Assembly (NCBI GenBank): GCA_013288545.1
Contig: JABDBR010000006.1
Location: 1,277-60,395 of the forward strand
DNA length: 59,119 bases
Origin: Nitrososphaerota archaeon
GTDB taxonomy: Archaea; Thermoproteota; Nitrososphaeria; Nitrososphaerales; Nitrosopumilaceae
Direction: 5' to 3'
Part shown: piece by piece, positions 35,611-43,814 of the stretch
How positions within the stretch are numbered: position 1 is the stretch's first letter
Layout: every line of letters starts with the position of its first letter
Notes under the pieces: generated by a model
The model's database searches: none
What the model saw: the letters and a program-made list of their open reading frames with translations, nothing else
What the model was told of the DNA's origin: nothing
Made by a program: the position numbers and the translations under genes

Positions 35611-36609
35611 ATGGACGATTTAAGATTAGAAAATCTAGATGGGGTAGGCCCAGTAACTTCCAAGAAGCTAAGTGATGCAGGAATCCATAACATAATGGAT
35701 CTTGTAATAAGAGGACCAGTGGACATATCAGAAATTACTGGTATGGATCTTGATGCTGCAGTAAATCTTGTAAACAAAGCAAGACAGCAACTGATTGACA
35801 ATGGCCAAATTGCTAAAGAATTTGTCACAGCAACTGAGATCTATAAAAGAAGACAAGATATTGGAAAGATCACAACTGGAACCAATGCCCTTGATACTTT
35901 ATTTGATGGCGGAATAGAGACACAAGCAGTAACCGAAGTTTATGGTGAATTTGGTGCTGGCAAGACACAACTTTGTCACACATTATGTGTAACTGTTCAA
36001 AAACCAAAAGAAGAAGGCGGATTGGATGGCGGCGTCTTGTATATTGATACCGAACACACATTCAGACCTGAAAGAATTGTTTCAATTGCTAAAGCAAAAG
36101 GTCTTGATCCGGAAAAAGTTCTTGACAGAATCATAGTAGCAAGAGCATACAATAGTGCTCACCAGGAATTAATCTTACAAGAAGCAGGTCCTGTAATTGA
36201 AGAAAGTAAAATAAAATTACTTGTTGTAGATTCTGCAGTAGGACTGTTTAGAGCAGAATTCCTTGGCAGAGGCACTCTCTCTGTAAGACAACAGAGATTG
36301 AACAAATTCATGCACTTGCTTTCAAGAACTGCTGAAACCTACAATATTGCAGCAATAGCAACAAACCAAGTCCAGTCATCGCCTGACCAATTCTTTGGTG
36401 ACCCAACAAGACCTGTTGGAGGAAACGTTGTGGCACACGCCTCGACATATCGTGTATACCTCAAGAAATCAGGCAAGAAACGAATTGCCAGAATGGTTGA
36501 CAGCCCACATCATCCAGAACAAGAGGTTCTGTACACACTAACTGAAGGTGGTGTTGCAGATCCAGAGGATGAGACAAAGAAGAAAAAGAAAGAAGACGCT
36601 GAAGAATAG
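35611..36609 (+). CDS. radA: DNA repair and recombination protein RadA
   Basis: 332-residue RecA/Rad51-family recombinase that pairs homologous DNA strands. The N-terminal helix-hairpin-helix reads LENLDGVGPVTSKKLSDAGI. The Walker A GEFGAGKTQ is at about residues 109-117 and the Walker B LLVVDSAVGLF about 90 residues later. The L2-type and C-terminal signatures SSPDQFFGDPTRPVGG are present. The acidic/basic end KKKKKEDAEE is short. A palindrome overlaps the start, and a strong terminator hairpin follows the stop. Confidence 0.97.
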   Translation: MDDLRLENLDGVGPVTSKKLSDAGIHNIMDLVIRGPVDISEITGMDLDAAVNLVNKARQQLIDNGQIAKEFVTATEIYKRRQDIGKITTGTNALDTLFDGGIETQAVTEVYGEFGAGKTQLCHTLCVTVQKPKEEGGLDGGVLYIDTEHTFRPERIVSIAKAKGLDPEKVLDRIIVARAYNSAHQELILQEAGPVIEESKIKLLVVDSAVGLFRAEFLGRGTLSVRQQRLNKFMHLLSRTAETYNIAAIATNQVQSSPDQFFGDPTRPVGGNVVAHASTYRVYLKKSGKKRIARMVDSPHHPEQEVLYTLTEGGVADPEDETKKKKKEDAEE

Positions 36610-36626
36610 GTCTGTCATCCTGTCCC

Positions 36627-36667
36627 CGGAATGGAAGTGCAGCCTTCCATTCCGTACTAATTTTTTC
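36627..36667 (+). terminator. Hairpin plus T-tract after radA
   Basis: CGGAATGGAAG (36627-36637) pairs with CTTCCATTCCG (36644-36654), a perfect 11-bp stem with a 6-base loop. A T-run (tttttt, from 36661) follows within 7 bases. This is an intrinsic-terminator-like structure between radA and L21e. Archaeal termination mainly needs the T-run, so the hairpin may also serve RNA stability. Confidence 0.65.
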
Positions 36668-36718
36668 CTTTATATCCAGTAAGTGTTAAATTATGGTCAT
36701 CTCAAGTCTTAACGATTA

Positions 36719-37021
36719 ATGACTACTAAGAAACCAAAGGGTCGTTCACATGGCTTTATGCACAAGTCACGATCAGTCATGACTAAGGACAAGGTCAGAG
36801 GCGTCTCTTTTCTGCTAAGAGAATATGCCGTAGGAGACAAAGTTTTGGTAATCATAGATCCTTCACAGCACAAGGCATTGCCACACCGAAGATATCATGG
36901 AAAAGTGGGAACAGTGACAGAAGCTGGTCGTAGAACGGTAAAACTGATAGTTAAGCTTGGTAACAGGCCAAAAACCTTAATCACTAGATTAGATCATATC
37001 AAACCATTTGGTGTTGTATAG
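36719..37021 (+). CDS. 50S ribosomal protein L21e
   Basis: 100-residue basic ribosomal protein of the large subunit. GRSHGFMHKSRSVMTKDKVRG at the start is split by family-typical spacing, and HRRYHGKVGTVTEA follows, the L21e core. It heads a run with rpo4 (beginning right after its stop), DUF655, ksgA and hemK. A TATA-like tttatatcc lies about 50 bases upstream; the leader between them is T-rich. Confidence 0.93.
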   Translation: MTTKKPKGRSHGFMHKSRSVMTKDKVRGVSFLLREYAVGDKVLVIIDPSQHKALPHRRYHGKVGTVTEAGRRTVKLIVKLGNRPKTLITRLDHIKPFGVV

Positions 37022-37348
37022 ATGGAAGAAGTAAAGAAGAAACAGGGTATTTCAATTCCAGAGGTAAAAGAGATTATGGAAAAAGTTGACACTGAATCAA
37101 TGGACCAAATTCAAAGATGGACATATGATTATGTTACAAAGTTTTCAAAAATTGATGCAAAGGCTGCAAAGAAACTCAAACAGCAACTAGTAAAAGAATG
37201 TGGCATACTAGAAGAAGAAGCAGTAGAAATTGTAAATAATCTCCCAAGTACTGAAGCTGAATTGCGAGCATTTACTTTTGGCTGGAAGAAACTAATTCTT
37301 GCTGAGACACTCGACAAGATGCTAAAGATAATCAAGGAGAACTCTTAA
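37022..37348 (+). CDS. DNA-directed RNA polymerase subunit Rpo4 (Rpb4/RpoF)
   Basis: 108-residue helical subunit that with Rpo7 forms the polymerase stalk. The family pattern is clear: VKEIMEKV, RWTYDYVTKFSKID, ECGILEEEAVEIVNNLPSTEAELRAF (in parts), and a C-terminal helix. It begins one base after the L21e stop and precedes DUF655 by 20 bases. The neighbour set L21e-rpo4-DUF655-ksgA-hemK is a conserved archaeal arrangement. Confidence 0.92.
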   Translation: MEEVKKKQGISIPEVKEIMEKVDTESMDQIQRWTYDYVTKFSKIDAKAAKKLKQQLVKECGILEEEAVEIVNNLPSTEAELRAFTFGWKKLILAETLDKMLKIIKENS

Positions 37349-37368
37349 GTTTTAGGAGTCCGGTTTTC

Positions 37369-37929
37369 TTGGAACACACTCAAACTAGAAAGTATGAGGA
37401 ATACGCATACGTATTAGATTTTGTTACAAGAGGCAAGTCGACTACAGTACGGGGCAGAGATGGAATAATTGTTACAGCTATTGGAGAAGAAAGACTTACC
37501 ATACTTGAATTATTAGCATTACCAAATTCTACCTTTGAGATAGGAGAGCGAGTTTACATTGGTAAAGAAGGCAGAACAAAAATTCTTTCAGTTCTTGGCA
37601 GGCTAGAGCATGATCAAATATCTTCTTCTGCCCAGAGTGAACTAAATGCAGTGGTAGAAAAAATTGTCATGCAAAACGAAAAAAGATTCATTGATTATCT
37701 TAACAACGCACAACCACTCACTCCAAGGATACATGCACTTGAGCTAATACCAGGAATTGGAAAAACCTACATGAAGACAATGCTAGAAGAAAGGGAAAAG
37801 AAACAGTTCACAGACTTTAAGGACTTGCAAGAAAGAGTCGGACTAAAAGAGCCAGCAAAACAGATTGCAAAGAGAATCATCGAAGAGATAACAGGAGAAA
37901 CAAGGATGAGTCTCTTTGTTAGAAAATGA
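37369..37929 (+). CDS. DUF655 family protein
   Basis: 186-residue archaeal DUF655 protein. The N-terminal part is a KOW/OB-like beta region (EYAYVLDFVTRGKST, VIGEERLTILELLALP), then HhH-like ALELIPGIGKTYMKTMLEERE near residue 125 and a basic C-terminal part. The family has an RNA/DNA-binding look but no assigned reaction. It sits between rpo4 and ksgA, overlapping ksgA by 4 bases, so it probably acts in ribosome or transcription biology. Confidence 0.9.
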   Translation: MEHTQTRKYEEYAYVLDFVTRGKSTTVRGRDGIIVTAIGEERLTILELLALPNSTFEIGERVYIGKEGRTKILSVLGRLEHDQISSSAQSELNAVVEKIVMQNEKRFIDYLNNAQPLTPRIHALELIPGIGKTYMKTMLEEREKKQFTDFKDLQERVGLKEPAKQIAKRIIEEITGETRMSLFVRK

Positions 37930-38630
37930 TCAAGCGCAGGTTACTTGGACAGCACTTTTTAGCATCAGAATCAATTGCAAAATCAATAGTTGATTCTGCC
38001 CATATAGAAAAAGACGACATTGTTCTTGAGATAGGAACAGGCCATGGCATCCTAACACCGCTTCTCTGCAAGAATGCAAAACAGGTTATTTCAGTTGAAA
38101 AAGACCCTGTGCTATACTCACAGGCATTAGATGCTTTTTCCCACCTGCCAAACTTAATCTTGGAAAAAGGTGATGCTTTCAAGAAAGATCTCGAGTTTAC
38201 AGTGCTTGTCTCAAACCTTCCATATTCTGAGAGCCGTACTGCAATAGAGTGGCTTGTACAAAGAAAGTTCAAGTGTGCTGTTGTGATGGTCCAAAAGGAA
38301 TTTGCCCAAAAACTTGCCAAAAAAGATGGCAAAGAGAGAAGGGCCATATCTGTTATTGCAAGCTATTGTCTTGACATTGAAAGTATTCTTGATGTGAAAA
38401 AAACAAATTTTAGACCTCCTCCAAAAGTTGATTCAGTTGTAGTATCAATTACCCAAAAGCATGTACTCTCAGGCCAAATTATAGACACTGTGAACAAACT
38501 GTTTTCATTTAAAAGAAAGACCATACGACACATTGGAAAAAAAATGGGAATAGAGATTGATTCAGATAAGAGACTCGAAGAGATGCCTGATGGAGATATA
38601 ATAGACATTGCAAAAAGAATCACAAAGTGA
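37926..38630 (+). CDS. ksgA: 16S rRNA dimethyladenosine transferase
   Basis: 234-residue SAM-dependent enzyme that dimethylates two adenines near the 3' end of 16S rRNA. LGQHFLASESIAKSIVDSA and VLEIGTGHGILTPLL form the SAM site. The catalytic NLPYSESRTAIEWL at about residue 98 is present. It is shorter than the bacterial form (about 270), but the archaeal length is similar. It overlaps DUF655 by 4 bases and hemK by 23 bases. Confidence 0.95.
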   Translation: MIKRRLLGQHFLASESIAKSIVDSAHIEKDDIVLEIGTGHGILTPLLCKNAKQVISVEKDPVLYSQALDAFSHLPNLILEKGDAFKKDLEFTVLVSNLPYSESRTAIEWLVQRKFKCAVVMVQKEFAQKLAKKDGKERRAISVIASYCLDIESILDVKKTNFRPPPKVDSVVVSITQKHVLSGQIIDTVNKLFSFKRKTIRHIGKKMGIEIDSDKRLEEMPDGDIIDIAKRITK

Positions 38631-39141
38631 TTATTATGTGCCAGCAGAAGACTCGTTCTTTCTTGCAGATTTTCTAGAAAATAAACAAGGCAAGTCTGTA
38701 CTTGACATAGGAACTGGTTCTGGAATCATTGCAAAAATACTATCCAAGAATTTTCCACTTGTTGTTGCAACAGACATAAACATTTCTGCCCTGAGAAAAG
38801 CGCATGAAACTGTAGACAATTGTATTTGTTGTAATGCTGCAGATGCATTACGGTATAGTTTTGATCTGATTGTATGCAACTTGCCATACTTGCCGTCTGA
38901 TGAGCTACTTGATCCTGCAGTGGATGGATTGCATGATGGAGTAGATATTCCAAGCATGATAATAAAATCTGCCAGTAATCTAATTGAAAAAAATGGCAAG
39001 CTGATATTTCTTACCTCCTCTCTTGCAGATTATGATATCCTCATACAGCTATGCCAGTCTATTGGATTTGATACAAACATTGCAGCAAAAAAGAAATTAT
39101 TCTACGAAGAGCTGATGATTATAGAATGTACAAAGAACTGA
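38608..39141 (+). CDS. HemK-type methyltransferase (protein glutamine N5 family)
   Basis: 177-residue SAM-dependent methyltransferase of the HemK/Mtq2 type, which in archaea methylates release factor aRF1 or similar targets. The N-terminal YYVPAEDSFFLADFL and SAM motif VLDIGTGSGIIAKIL are typical. The catalytic motif reads NLPYLPSDE, with Leu rather than the NPPY usual in this family. The start is TTG at 38608, inside ksgA. It may also modify another protein; the substrate is inferred. Confidence 0.85.
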   Translation: MQKESQSDYYVPAEDSFFLADFLENKQGKSVLDIGTGSGIIAKILSKNFPLVVATDINISALRKAHETVDNCICCNAADALRYSFDLIVCNLPYLPSDELLDPAVDGLHDGVDIPSMIIKSASNLIEKNGKLIFLTSSLADYDILIQLCQSIGFDTNIAAKKKLFYEELMIIECTKN

Positions 39142-39203
39142 CATGAATCCTAATATGATTTTCTCACAAAAAGTGCATCTGGTTTATCTGTCCAGGTGAA
39201 TAA

Positions 39204-40094
39204 TTGGTATTGTTGAGATTTTCACATCTTGTGTGTATTGTTGTTATTACAATTTGTTGTTTGATATCATCTCAAAACGTACAGGCATATGATACTCAAG
39301 TGACCATAGTAAATGGAACTGAAAACCACTGTAGGCCTAATCTCTCATGCTATAATCCATTTCAGGTAAATGTCTCTGTTGGAGATACTGTCACCTGGAT
39401 AAACCAAGACAATCGAACCCACACTGTGACCACTGGAACGTCAAACTATGGCCCTCAGGGCATATTTGACAGCGGAGTCATCATGCCTGGCAAGTCATTT
39501 ACCCAGTTCTTTGGTACTGTTGGCAAGTACAGCTATTATGACAAAACAGACATGTGGCCATCTGGATTGGTTGTTGTATCAAAAGGATTCTCACATGCAG
39601 AACTCTCTTGGGTTCCTAATTCACTCCAAGTTGAAAAACAAAACTATACCTCAAATGGCATTGTCATAACAAAGCAGATTCAAAATACAGGAAACGCTGA
39701 TGCTGTTTCTATAATATTTACATTAAAAATAAAAAACCAAACCTCGCTTTTTTACAACAATCTAATTAAATTAGATATTCCTGCAAAGCAGATTGTTCCT
39801 GTAACATTTGTGTGGGCAAATGCACCTAGTGGACAATACCAATTATTCTTTGATGCAAATTCTGCCAACAATGCAGGTGACATGAATGCAAATGATGACA
39901 GATCGCTTGATCTAATATCTATCCCACCACCTTCTACTCCTGTACAAAATGAACCTGTTCCAATCATACACCAAAACTTTACAATATCTGACAACACTGC
40001 AAGCGTTCCAGAATTTGGTGCTGCATCATGTCTTGCTTTGATGGTATCACTAGTATCTATTGTAGTCTTGTCCAAGTCTGGTCTAAAGTTGTAA
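39204..40094 (+). CDS. PEFG-tagged surface protein with degenerate cupredoxin domain
   Basis: 296-residue secreted protein with TTG start. Signal peptide about 1-28 (CIVVITICCLISSQNVQA). Residues 31-125 form a plastocyanin-like domain with VGDTVTWINQDNRTHTVT (His73). The copper cluster Cys/His/Met near the end is replaced: the stretch reads SYYDKTDMWPSGLVVV, with Asp at the Cys and second-His positions. A CARDB-like domain follows (about 140-235). The C-terminus has VPEFG, a hydrophobic helix and a short basic end, a PEFG-type sorting signal. It should be exported and anchored by archaeosortase. Copper binding is doubtful. Confidence 0.85.
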   Translation: MVLLRFSHLVCIVVITICCLISSQNVQAYDTQVTIVNGTENHCRPNLSCYNPFQVNVSVGDTVTWINQDNRTHTVTTGTSNYGPQGIFDSGVIMPGKSFTQFFGTVGKYSYYDKTDMWPSGLVVVSKGFSHAELSWVPNSLQVEKQNYTSNGIVITKQIQNTGNADAVSIIFTLKIKNQTSLFYNNLIKLDIPAKQIVPVTFVWANAPSGQYQLFFDANSANNAGDMNANDDRSLDLISIPPPSTPVQNEPVPIIHQNFTISDNTASVPEFGAASCLALMVSLVSIVVLSKSGLKL

Positions 40095-40095
40095 A

Positions 40096-41193
40096 TTATT
40101 TTCGTAACTTTTGTTTTGCAATCTCTATTATTGCTTCTGTCATCTGTGTAGTAGTTGCACTGCCGCCAATGTCAAATGTAACATACTTGCCTTCATTGAT
40201 TACTTGATCCGTGGCAGCAAATATTGCATCCTTGATGTGGGTCTCTCCTAGATATTCCACCATCCATGCTCCTGATAAAATTGCAGCAGTTGGATTTACC
40301 TTGTTTAATCCCTTAAACGACGGTGCACTGCCGTGAGCAGCTTCGAACATGGCAAATCTGTCTCCCATGTTTGCTGAATAGACCAATCCAATGGACCCAA
40401 TTATGCCAGAGGCCAATTCTGATATTATATCCATGAATAGATTGGTGCTTACCAAAACTGTGCCATTGAACTGCTCTGGTTTTATGACAAGTTGCTGTGT
40501 CATGTTGTCTATGTAGAGTTCTTCAACAGATATTCCAGGATTTGCCTTTACAGCCTTTTCTACTTCTTCCCAGAAAATTCCATCAGTAACTTTGAGAATG
40601 TTTCTTTTTGTTATTGCAACCATTTTGCTCATGTGATATTTTTTTGCCCATGATATTGCAGAATTGATAAAACGACTGCTTCCCTGCCTTGTAATCTTTC
40701 TAATTGCAATTGCAGCATCATCTGATACCTTGAATTCAATTCCAGTATAGAGCCCCTCAGTTGCCTCTCTAAAGCACACAAAGTCAAGTGTCTTGTCCGG
40801 AGTTATCCTCTTGTATGTCTTGATTGGCCTGATGTTTGCATAAAGATCAAATTTTTGTCGTAGAGTGACTGCAACACTTCTTGGAGAATTTGGTTTTGGA
40901 ATTGTAGTTGTAGGACCCTTGAATCCTGCATCTGAATTTTCCAATATCTTCATTGTTGCATCTGGAATGTATGTTTCACCACCGTGTTTTTCCCATTGCT
41001 CAGAGCCTGCTTCGCATAAAACCAATTCAGTTTGAGTATTACATGCTTTCAATACTTGTAACATTGCATCTACAATTTCTGGACCGATGCCATCGCCCCT
41101 GATTATTGCAGCCTTTTTTCCCAAATCAGGCGGGATTGTAGTATCAGTATATTTAACTCTAACTAGAAAATTATTTGAAATTTTATTGTACAA
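40096..41193 (-). CDS. Isocitrate dehydrogenase family protein
   Basis: 365-residue beta-decarboxylating dehydrogenase. KAAIIRGDGIGPEIVDAML gives the nucleotide-binding start, and the substrate region PNSPRSVAVTLRQKFDLY has Ser at the place that isocitrate dehydrogenases use. That points to isocitrate rather than isopropylmalate, which carries a different signature. The metal site GSIGLVYSANMGDRFAMFEAAHGSAP is complete. The start is the TTG at 41193; no other start exists in the first 40 codons. The likely role is the oxidative arm of the incomplete TCA cycle for 2-oxoglutarate. The NAD or NADP preference is not determined. Confidence 0.88.
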   Translation of the reverse strand: MYNKISNNFLVRVKYTDTTIPPDLGKKAAIIRGDGIGPEIVDAMLQVLKACNTQTELVLCEAGSEQWEKHGGETYIPDATMKILENSDAGFKGPTTTIPKPNSPRSVAVTLRQKFDLYANIRPIKTYKRITPDKTLDFVCFREATEGLYTGIEFKVSDDAAIAIRKITRQGSSRFINSAISWAKKYHMSKMVAITKRNILKVTDGIFWEEVEKAVKANPGISVEELYIDNMTQQLVIKPEQFNGTVLVSTNLFMDIISELASGIIGSIGLVYSANMGDRFAMFEAAHGSAPSFKGLNKVNPTAAILSGAWMVEYLGETHIKDAIFAATDQVINEGKYVTFDIGGSATTTQMTEAIIEIAKQKLRK

Positions 41194-41231
41194 TGCTAAA
41201 GCTTAAACCTGCATTTATCAGATATTTTGTT

Positions 41232-41978
41232 ATGAGAATAGTACAGATTTCAGACATTCATGTAGGTGCTCAATTCAAGGAAGAAACATTTGATTTGGCT
41301 GTTGAAGAAATTAATCAATTAAAACCGTCAGTTATTGTTGCTACAGGTGATCTCACAAATGAAGGACTACTCAAAGAATATGAAAAATGCAAGGCCAAGT
41401 TTTCCCAGTTTGAGACAGAAAAAATACTTGCAATCAGTGGGAATCATGATTATAGAAATACCGGATACCTTCTTTTCAAAAAGTATTTTCCTTTTGACTC
41501 TGTAAATGAACTTGATGAAGATACTGTACTTGTAACACTTGGTACTGCAAGACCTGATAGAGATGAAGGCGAGATAGGTTACAGACAAAATCTATGGCTT
41601 GAAAGAACCATGAAAAAATATGAAAATAAAACCAAGATACTTGCAATGCATCATCACCTGATTGGTGTTCCCGATACTGGAACTGATAGGGTAACTGTAA
41701 TAGATTCTGGAGATGCATTGCGTACTGCACTTGCAAGCAAGATTGACCTAGTCATATGTGGCCACAAGCACAGGCCATGGTTTTGGAACTTTGGAAATCT
41801 ATCTATTGCAAATGCTGGAACTGTATCATCTGAAAGAATGAGGGGACTCTTTGATAATACATACAATATCATAACAATTGAGAAAGGCAAGATCCAAGTG
41901 GACCTGAAAATTGTAGGTGGAGAGAAAATTCATCTCAAGGATCTTGTGGAAAACTACAAACGTTTTGGCGAAGAGTAG
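41232..41978 (+). CDS. Metallophosphoesterase
   Basis: 248-residue calcineurin-like phosphoesterase, starting at the ATG of MRIVQISDIHVGAQF (41232). Metal-binding motifs in order are DIH (near residue 7), GDLTNEG, GNHDYR, MHHHL and GHKHRP. The di-metal centre suggests hydrolysis of a phosphodiester or phosphomonoester. The frame is open upstream to 41175, but that segment overlaps the divergent dehydrogenase and lacks a promoter, whereas gcttaaac at about 41206-41213 fits the ATG at 41232. The substrate is unknown. Confidence 0.88.
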   Translation: MRIVQISDIHVGAQFKEETFDLAVEEINQLKPSVIVATGDLTNEGLLKEYEKCKAKFSQFETEKILAISGNHDYRNTGYLLFKKYFPFDSVNELDEDTVLVTLGTARPDRDEGEIGYRQNLWLERTMKKYENKTKILAMHHHLIGVPDTGTDRVTVIDSGDALRTALASKIDLVICGHKHRPWFWNFGNLSIANAGTVSSERMRGLFDNTYNIITIEKGKIQVDLKIVGGEKIHLKDLVENYKRFGEE

Positions 41979-42006
41979 GAAAATTCATTCCCGTTCTGGT
42001 TCCAAA

Positions 42007-42027
42007 GTTATAATAACAGTTTAAAAT
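42007..42027 (+). promoter_or_regulatory. TATA region of tRNA-Ser
   Basis: The stretch ttataataacagtttaaaat contains two TATA-like boxes ending about 15 bases before the mature tRNA start at 42042. It is the only A/T-rich tract in the short spacer after the phosphoesterase gene. Confidence 0.5.
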
Positions 42028-42041
42028 TCAGCAACATCTAT

Positions 42042-42125
42042 GCGGGGGTCGCCTAGCCTGGTAGGGCGTGGGATTGCTAATCCCATGTCCGTAAGGACCC
42101 GTGGGTTCGAATCCCACTCCCCGCG
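42042..42125 (+). tRNA. tRNA-Ser (anticodon GCU)
   Basis: The acceptor stem GCGGGGG pairs with TCCCCGC (42118-42124, one G-U pair), followed by a discriminator G at 42125. The D arm is GCCTAGCCTGGTAGGGC. The anticodon stem TGGGA/TCCCA encloses the loop TTGCTAA, giving anticodon GCT at 42076-42078 (GCU in RNA, reading AGC and AGU codons). A variable arm (TGTCCGTAAGGACC region) makes it class II, as expected for tRNA-Ser. The T arm is GTGGGTTCGAATCCCAC (42101-42117). CCA is not encoded. Confidence 0.95.
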
Positions 42126-42227
42126 CTTTTACCTGTGATAATGCTGAACAAAATTTTGAATCTAGGCGTATCTGTATTTTTTTGGAACATACAACCCTTC
42201 ATACCTTTTTAGCAATTAATCTAAGTC

Positions 42228-42422
42228 ATGGCCAAAGTATCAATTGAAGAAATGAAAAAGGTAATAGAAAGTCATGTACATGAGAGAAAAACTCTAGAAC
42301 AACCTAATCTCTCAGAAGACACTATCTCAGAAATATATGATCGAATTATGGCGGGAGACAAAAATAGGGATACAGAAACGATCCGACGCTTGCATGAATT
42401 TATTGAAAAAAGAAGAGTATGA
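42228..42422 (+). CDS. Small hypothetical protein
   Basis: 64-residue charged helical protein with no cysteine, membrane segment or signal peptide. It is mostly Lys/Glu/Ile-rich (MAKVSIEEMKKVIESHVHERK) and ends in an Arg/Lys stretch (EKRRV). It stands alone about 100 bases after the tRNA. It is not recognised. A start at the ATG at 42228 has a TATA-like box (cctttttagc) about 25 bases upstream, which is weak. Confidence 0.5.
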   Translation: MAKVSIEEMKKVIESHVHERKTLEQPNLSEDTISEIYDRIMAGDKNRDTETIRRLHEFIEKRRV

Positions 42423-42599
42423 ATTCATAGAAAACCTACTGGTAAAACCGCTCTTTATCTAAAATGAGTCTAAAAACAGGTTACACCTCCATTTTACTCG
42501 ATTCTGCTCATATGGTATTTCAAAATGGTCGTACACCCCACAACACGCTTTTTGCGATCTACGCTTAAACTTAATAAACCGAATTTCAGAATTGATGCA

Positions 42600-42761
42600 A
42601 TGGTAAGGCGAAAATCAGTAAAACCACGATCAAGCGGTCCAAAAAACGTTACAACCGGCCTTTGTCCTAAATGCGGTACAATCGGAAAAATTTTGATTAT
42701 AGGATTGATTGGAAGTGAGAAAGGAAAATGCCAATCATGTAACGGTGAATTCACACTATAG
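42600..42761 (+). CDS. Small zinc-ribbon protein
   Basis: 53-residue protein starting MVRRKSVKPRSSGPK. It has CPKC and a later CQSC, a four-cysteine ribbon like those in ribosome- or transcription-associated small archaeal proteins. The frame is open to 42525, but the ATG at 42600 with cttaataaa about 25 bases upstream is a better start, consistent with a leaderless transcript. A basic N-terminus suggests nucleic acid binding. Confidence 0.7.
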   Translation: MVRRKSVKPRSSGPKNVTTGLCPKCGTIGKILIIGLIGSEKGKCQSCNGEFTL

Positions 42762-42832
42762 AAAATACTGACAAAACCCTCAACAAAATAAACCATAAAT
42801 TTTTAAGATCATATCTAGTGAAGATAAAACAT

Positions 42833-43003
42833 ATGGCAAGCGAAGATGAATCTATTTATGAAAGAGTAGCTAGACTTGAAGATGAAGTTGCCAGCTTGAG
42901 ACATGAAATAGATGTCCTCAAGGGAACAATGCGAAACAAGATTGTAAGATACGAACACAAACTAATCAAGAAAGGAAAAGACGTACAATCAATTATTGAC
43001 TAG
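42833..43003 (+). CDS. Small coiled-coil protein
   Basis: 56-residue protein from the ATG at 42833 (MASEDESIYERVARLEDEVASL). The heptad-like spacing of Leu/Val (RLEDEVASLRHEIDVLKGT) suggests a coiled coil that dimerises. A GTG five codons upstream (42818) is an alternative. It lies between the small ribbon gene and the convergent transglutaminase-like gene, overlapping the latter by 11 bases. No family is recognised; a protein-protein adapter or small chromatin role is a guess. Confidence 0.6.
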   Translation: MASEDESIYERVARLEDEVASLRHEIDVLKGTMRNKIVRYEHKLIKKGKDVQSIID

Positions 43004-43814
43004 ATTTCTCTTTGATACTTTTTATCATTTCCAAGATGTCATCAACATCATCTGCTTCAGGTGCCATCTCTAGATACTTGTTAAGAGATACTAACGCTAG
43101 ATCATTTTGAAGCAATCTTGTCTGGATGATTCCTTTGTCTCTGATCTCTTCTGGCGAGTTTGTGTCAAGGCCTAGCACCATGTTTATGCAATGCATTGCT
43201 TTTTCATAACTAAAAGACTCTGTGTAAGAACTCTTTAGATTTCTTAAAATTCTTATCAGCATTTTTTCTGGCTCTATGTCATTTAGATATTCTGGCTCAA
43301 ACTCTACCCCCTCTCCATATGTTGCATCAAGTATATCTTGGAGATCTTCGATGTCTAACAGACTACCTCTGTTAAAGGGATCTAAAATAAGCTCCTCTGA
43401 ATATTTTACAAGAAAATGACCTGGGAATCCAACTGGACGGAGCTCAAGACCTATGGCTCGTGCAACTTCGATGTAAATGATTGATAATGTAATTGGTATG
43501 CCACTGCGTTTATCCATTACAACATTTAGAAAGTTGTTTCTTGGATTGTAATAATCATCACTGTCTCCCTGAAACTCTAGGATGTCAAACATGTACTCAT
43601 TTAACATGGAAACAAGGTAGATCGGATTTTTAACATCAGAGACATGATCACGTAATCCTTGATCAAACGATCTTAGTTTCTGGACATATTCTGTAATGTC
43701 TAACTTGGGAAATTCTAGTATCTGAGCCAGTTTTAGACATTTTTCAACCAATGTGTATTGTGGGTTTTTTGCATAAGATACCCACTCTACTGCAAATGGA
43801 TCAAATTCACTCAT
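42993..43814 (-). CDS. SirB1-type transglutaminase-like protein
   Basis: 273-residue protein resembling the SirB1/transglutaminase-like family. The N-terminal region has NNFLNVVMDKRSGIPITLSIIYIEVARAIGL (in parts). Then comes PVGFPGHFLVKY, the catalytic-type His of the family, and a C-terminal helical part with a TPR-like motif (ETALRNLDRYL-like ALVSLNKYLEMAPEA). A catalytic Cys is not obvious before the His, so activity is open. The 5' end overlaps the adjacent 395-residue gene by 4 bases, showing co-transcription. Confidence 0.72.
   Translation of the reverse strand: MSEFDPFAVEWVSYAKNPQYTLVEKCLKLAQILEFPKLDITEYVQKLRSFDQGLRDHVSDVKNPIYLVSMLNEYMFDILEFQGDSDDYYNPRNNFLNVVMDKRSGIPITLSIIYIEVARAIGLELRPVGFPGHFLVKYSEELILDPFNRGSLLDIEDLQDILDATYGEGVEFEPEYLNDIEPEKMLIRILRNLKSSYTESFSYEKAMHCINMVLGLDTNSPEEIRDKGIIQTRLLQNDLALVSLNKYLEMAPEADDVDDILEMIKSIKEKSSQ

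Noticed and set aside
42042-42150. tRNA-Ser as an integration site for the island
   Set aside because: No direct repeat of the tRNA 3' end is visible elsewhere in the window, and core genes separate it from the island by 3 kb.
42494-42796. A 100-residue minus-strand ORF
   Set aside because: It lies antisense to the small zinc-ribbon gene and shows no family pattern.
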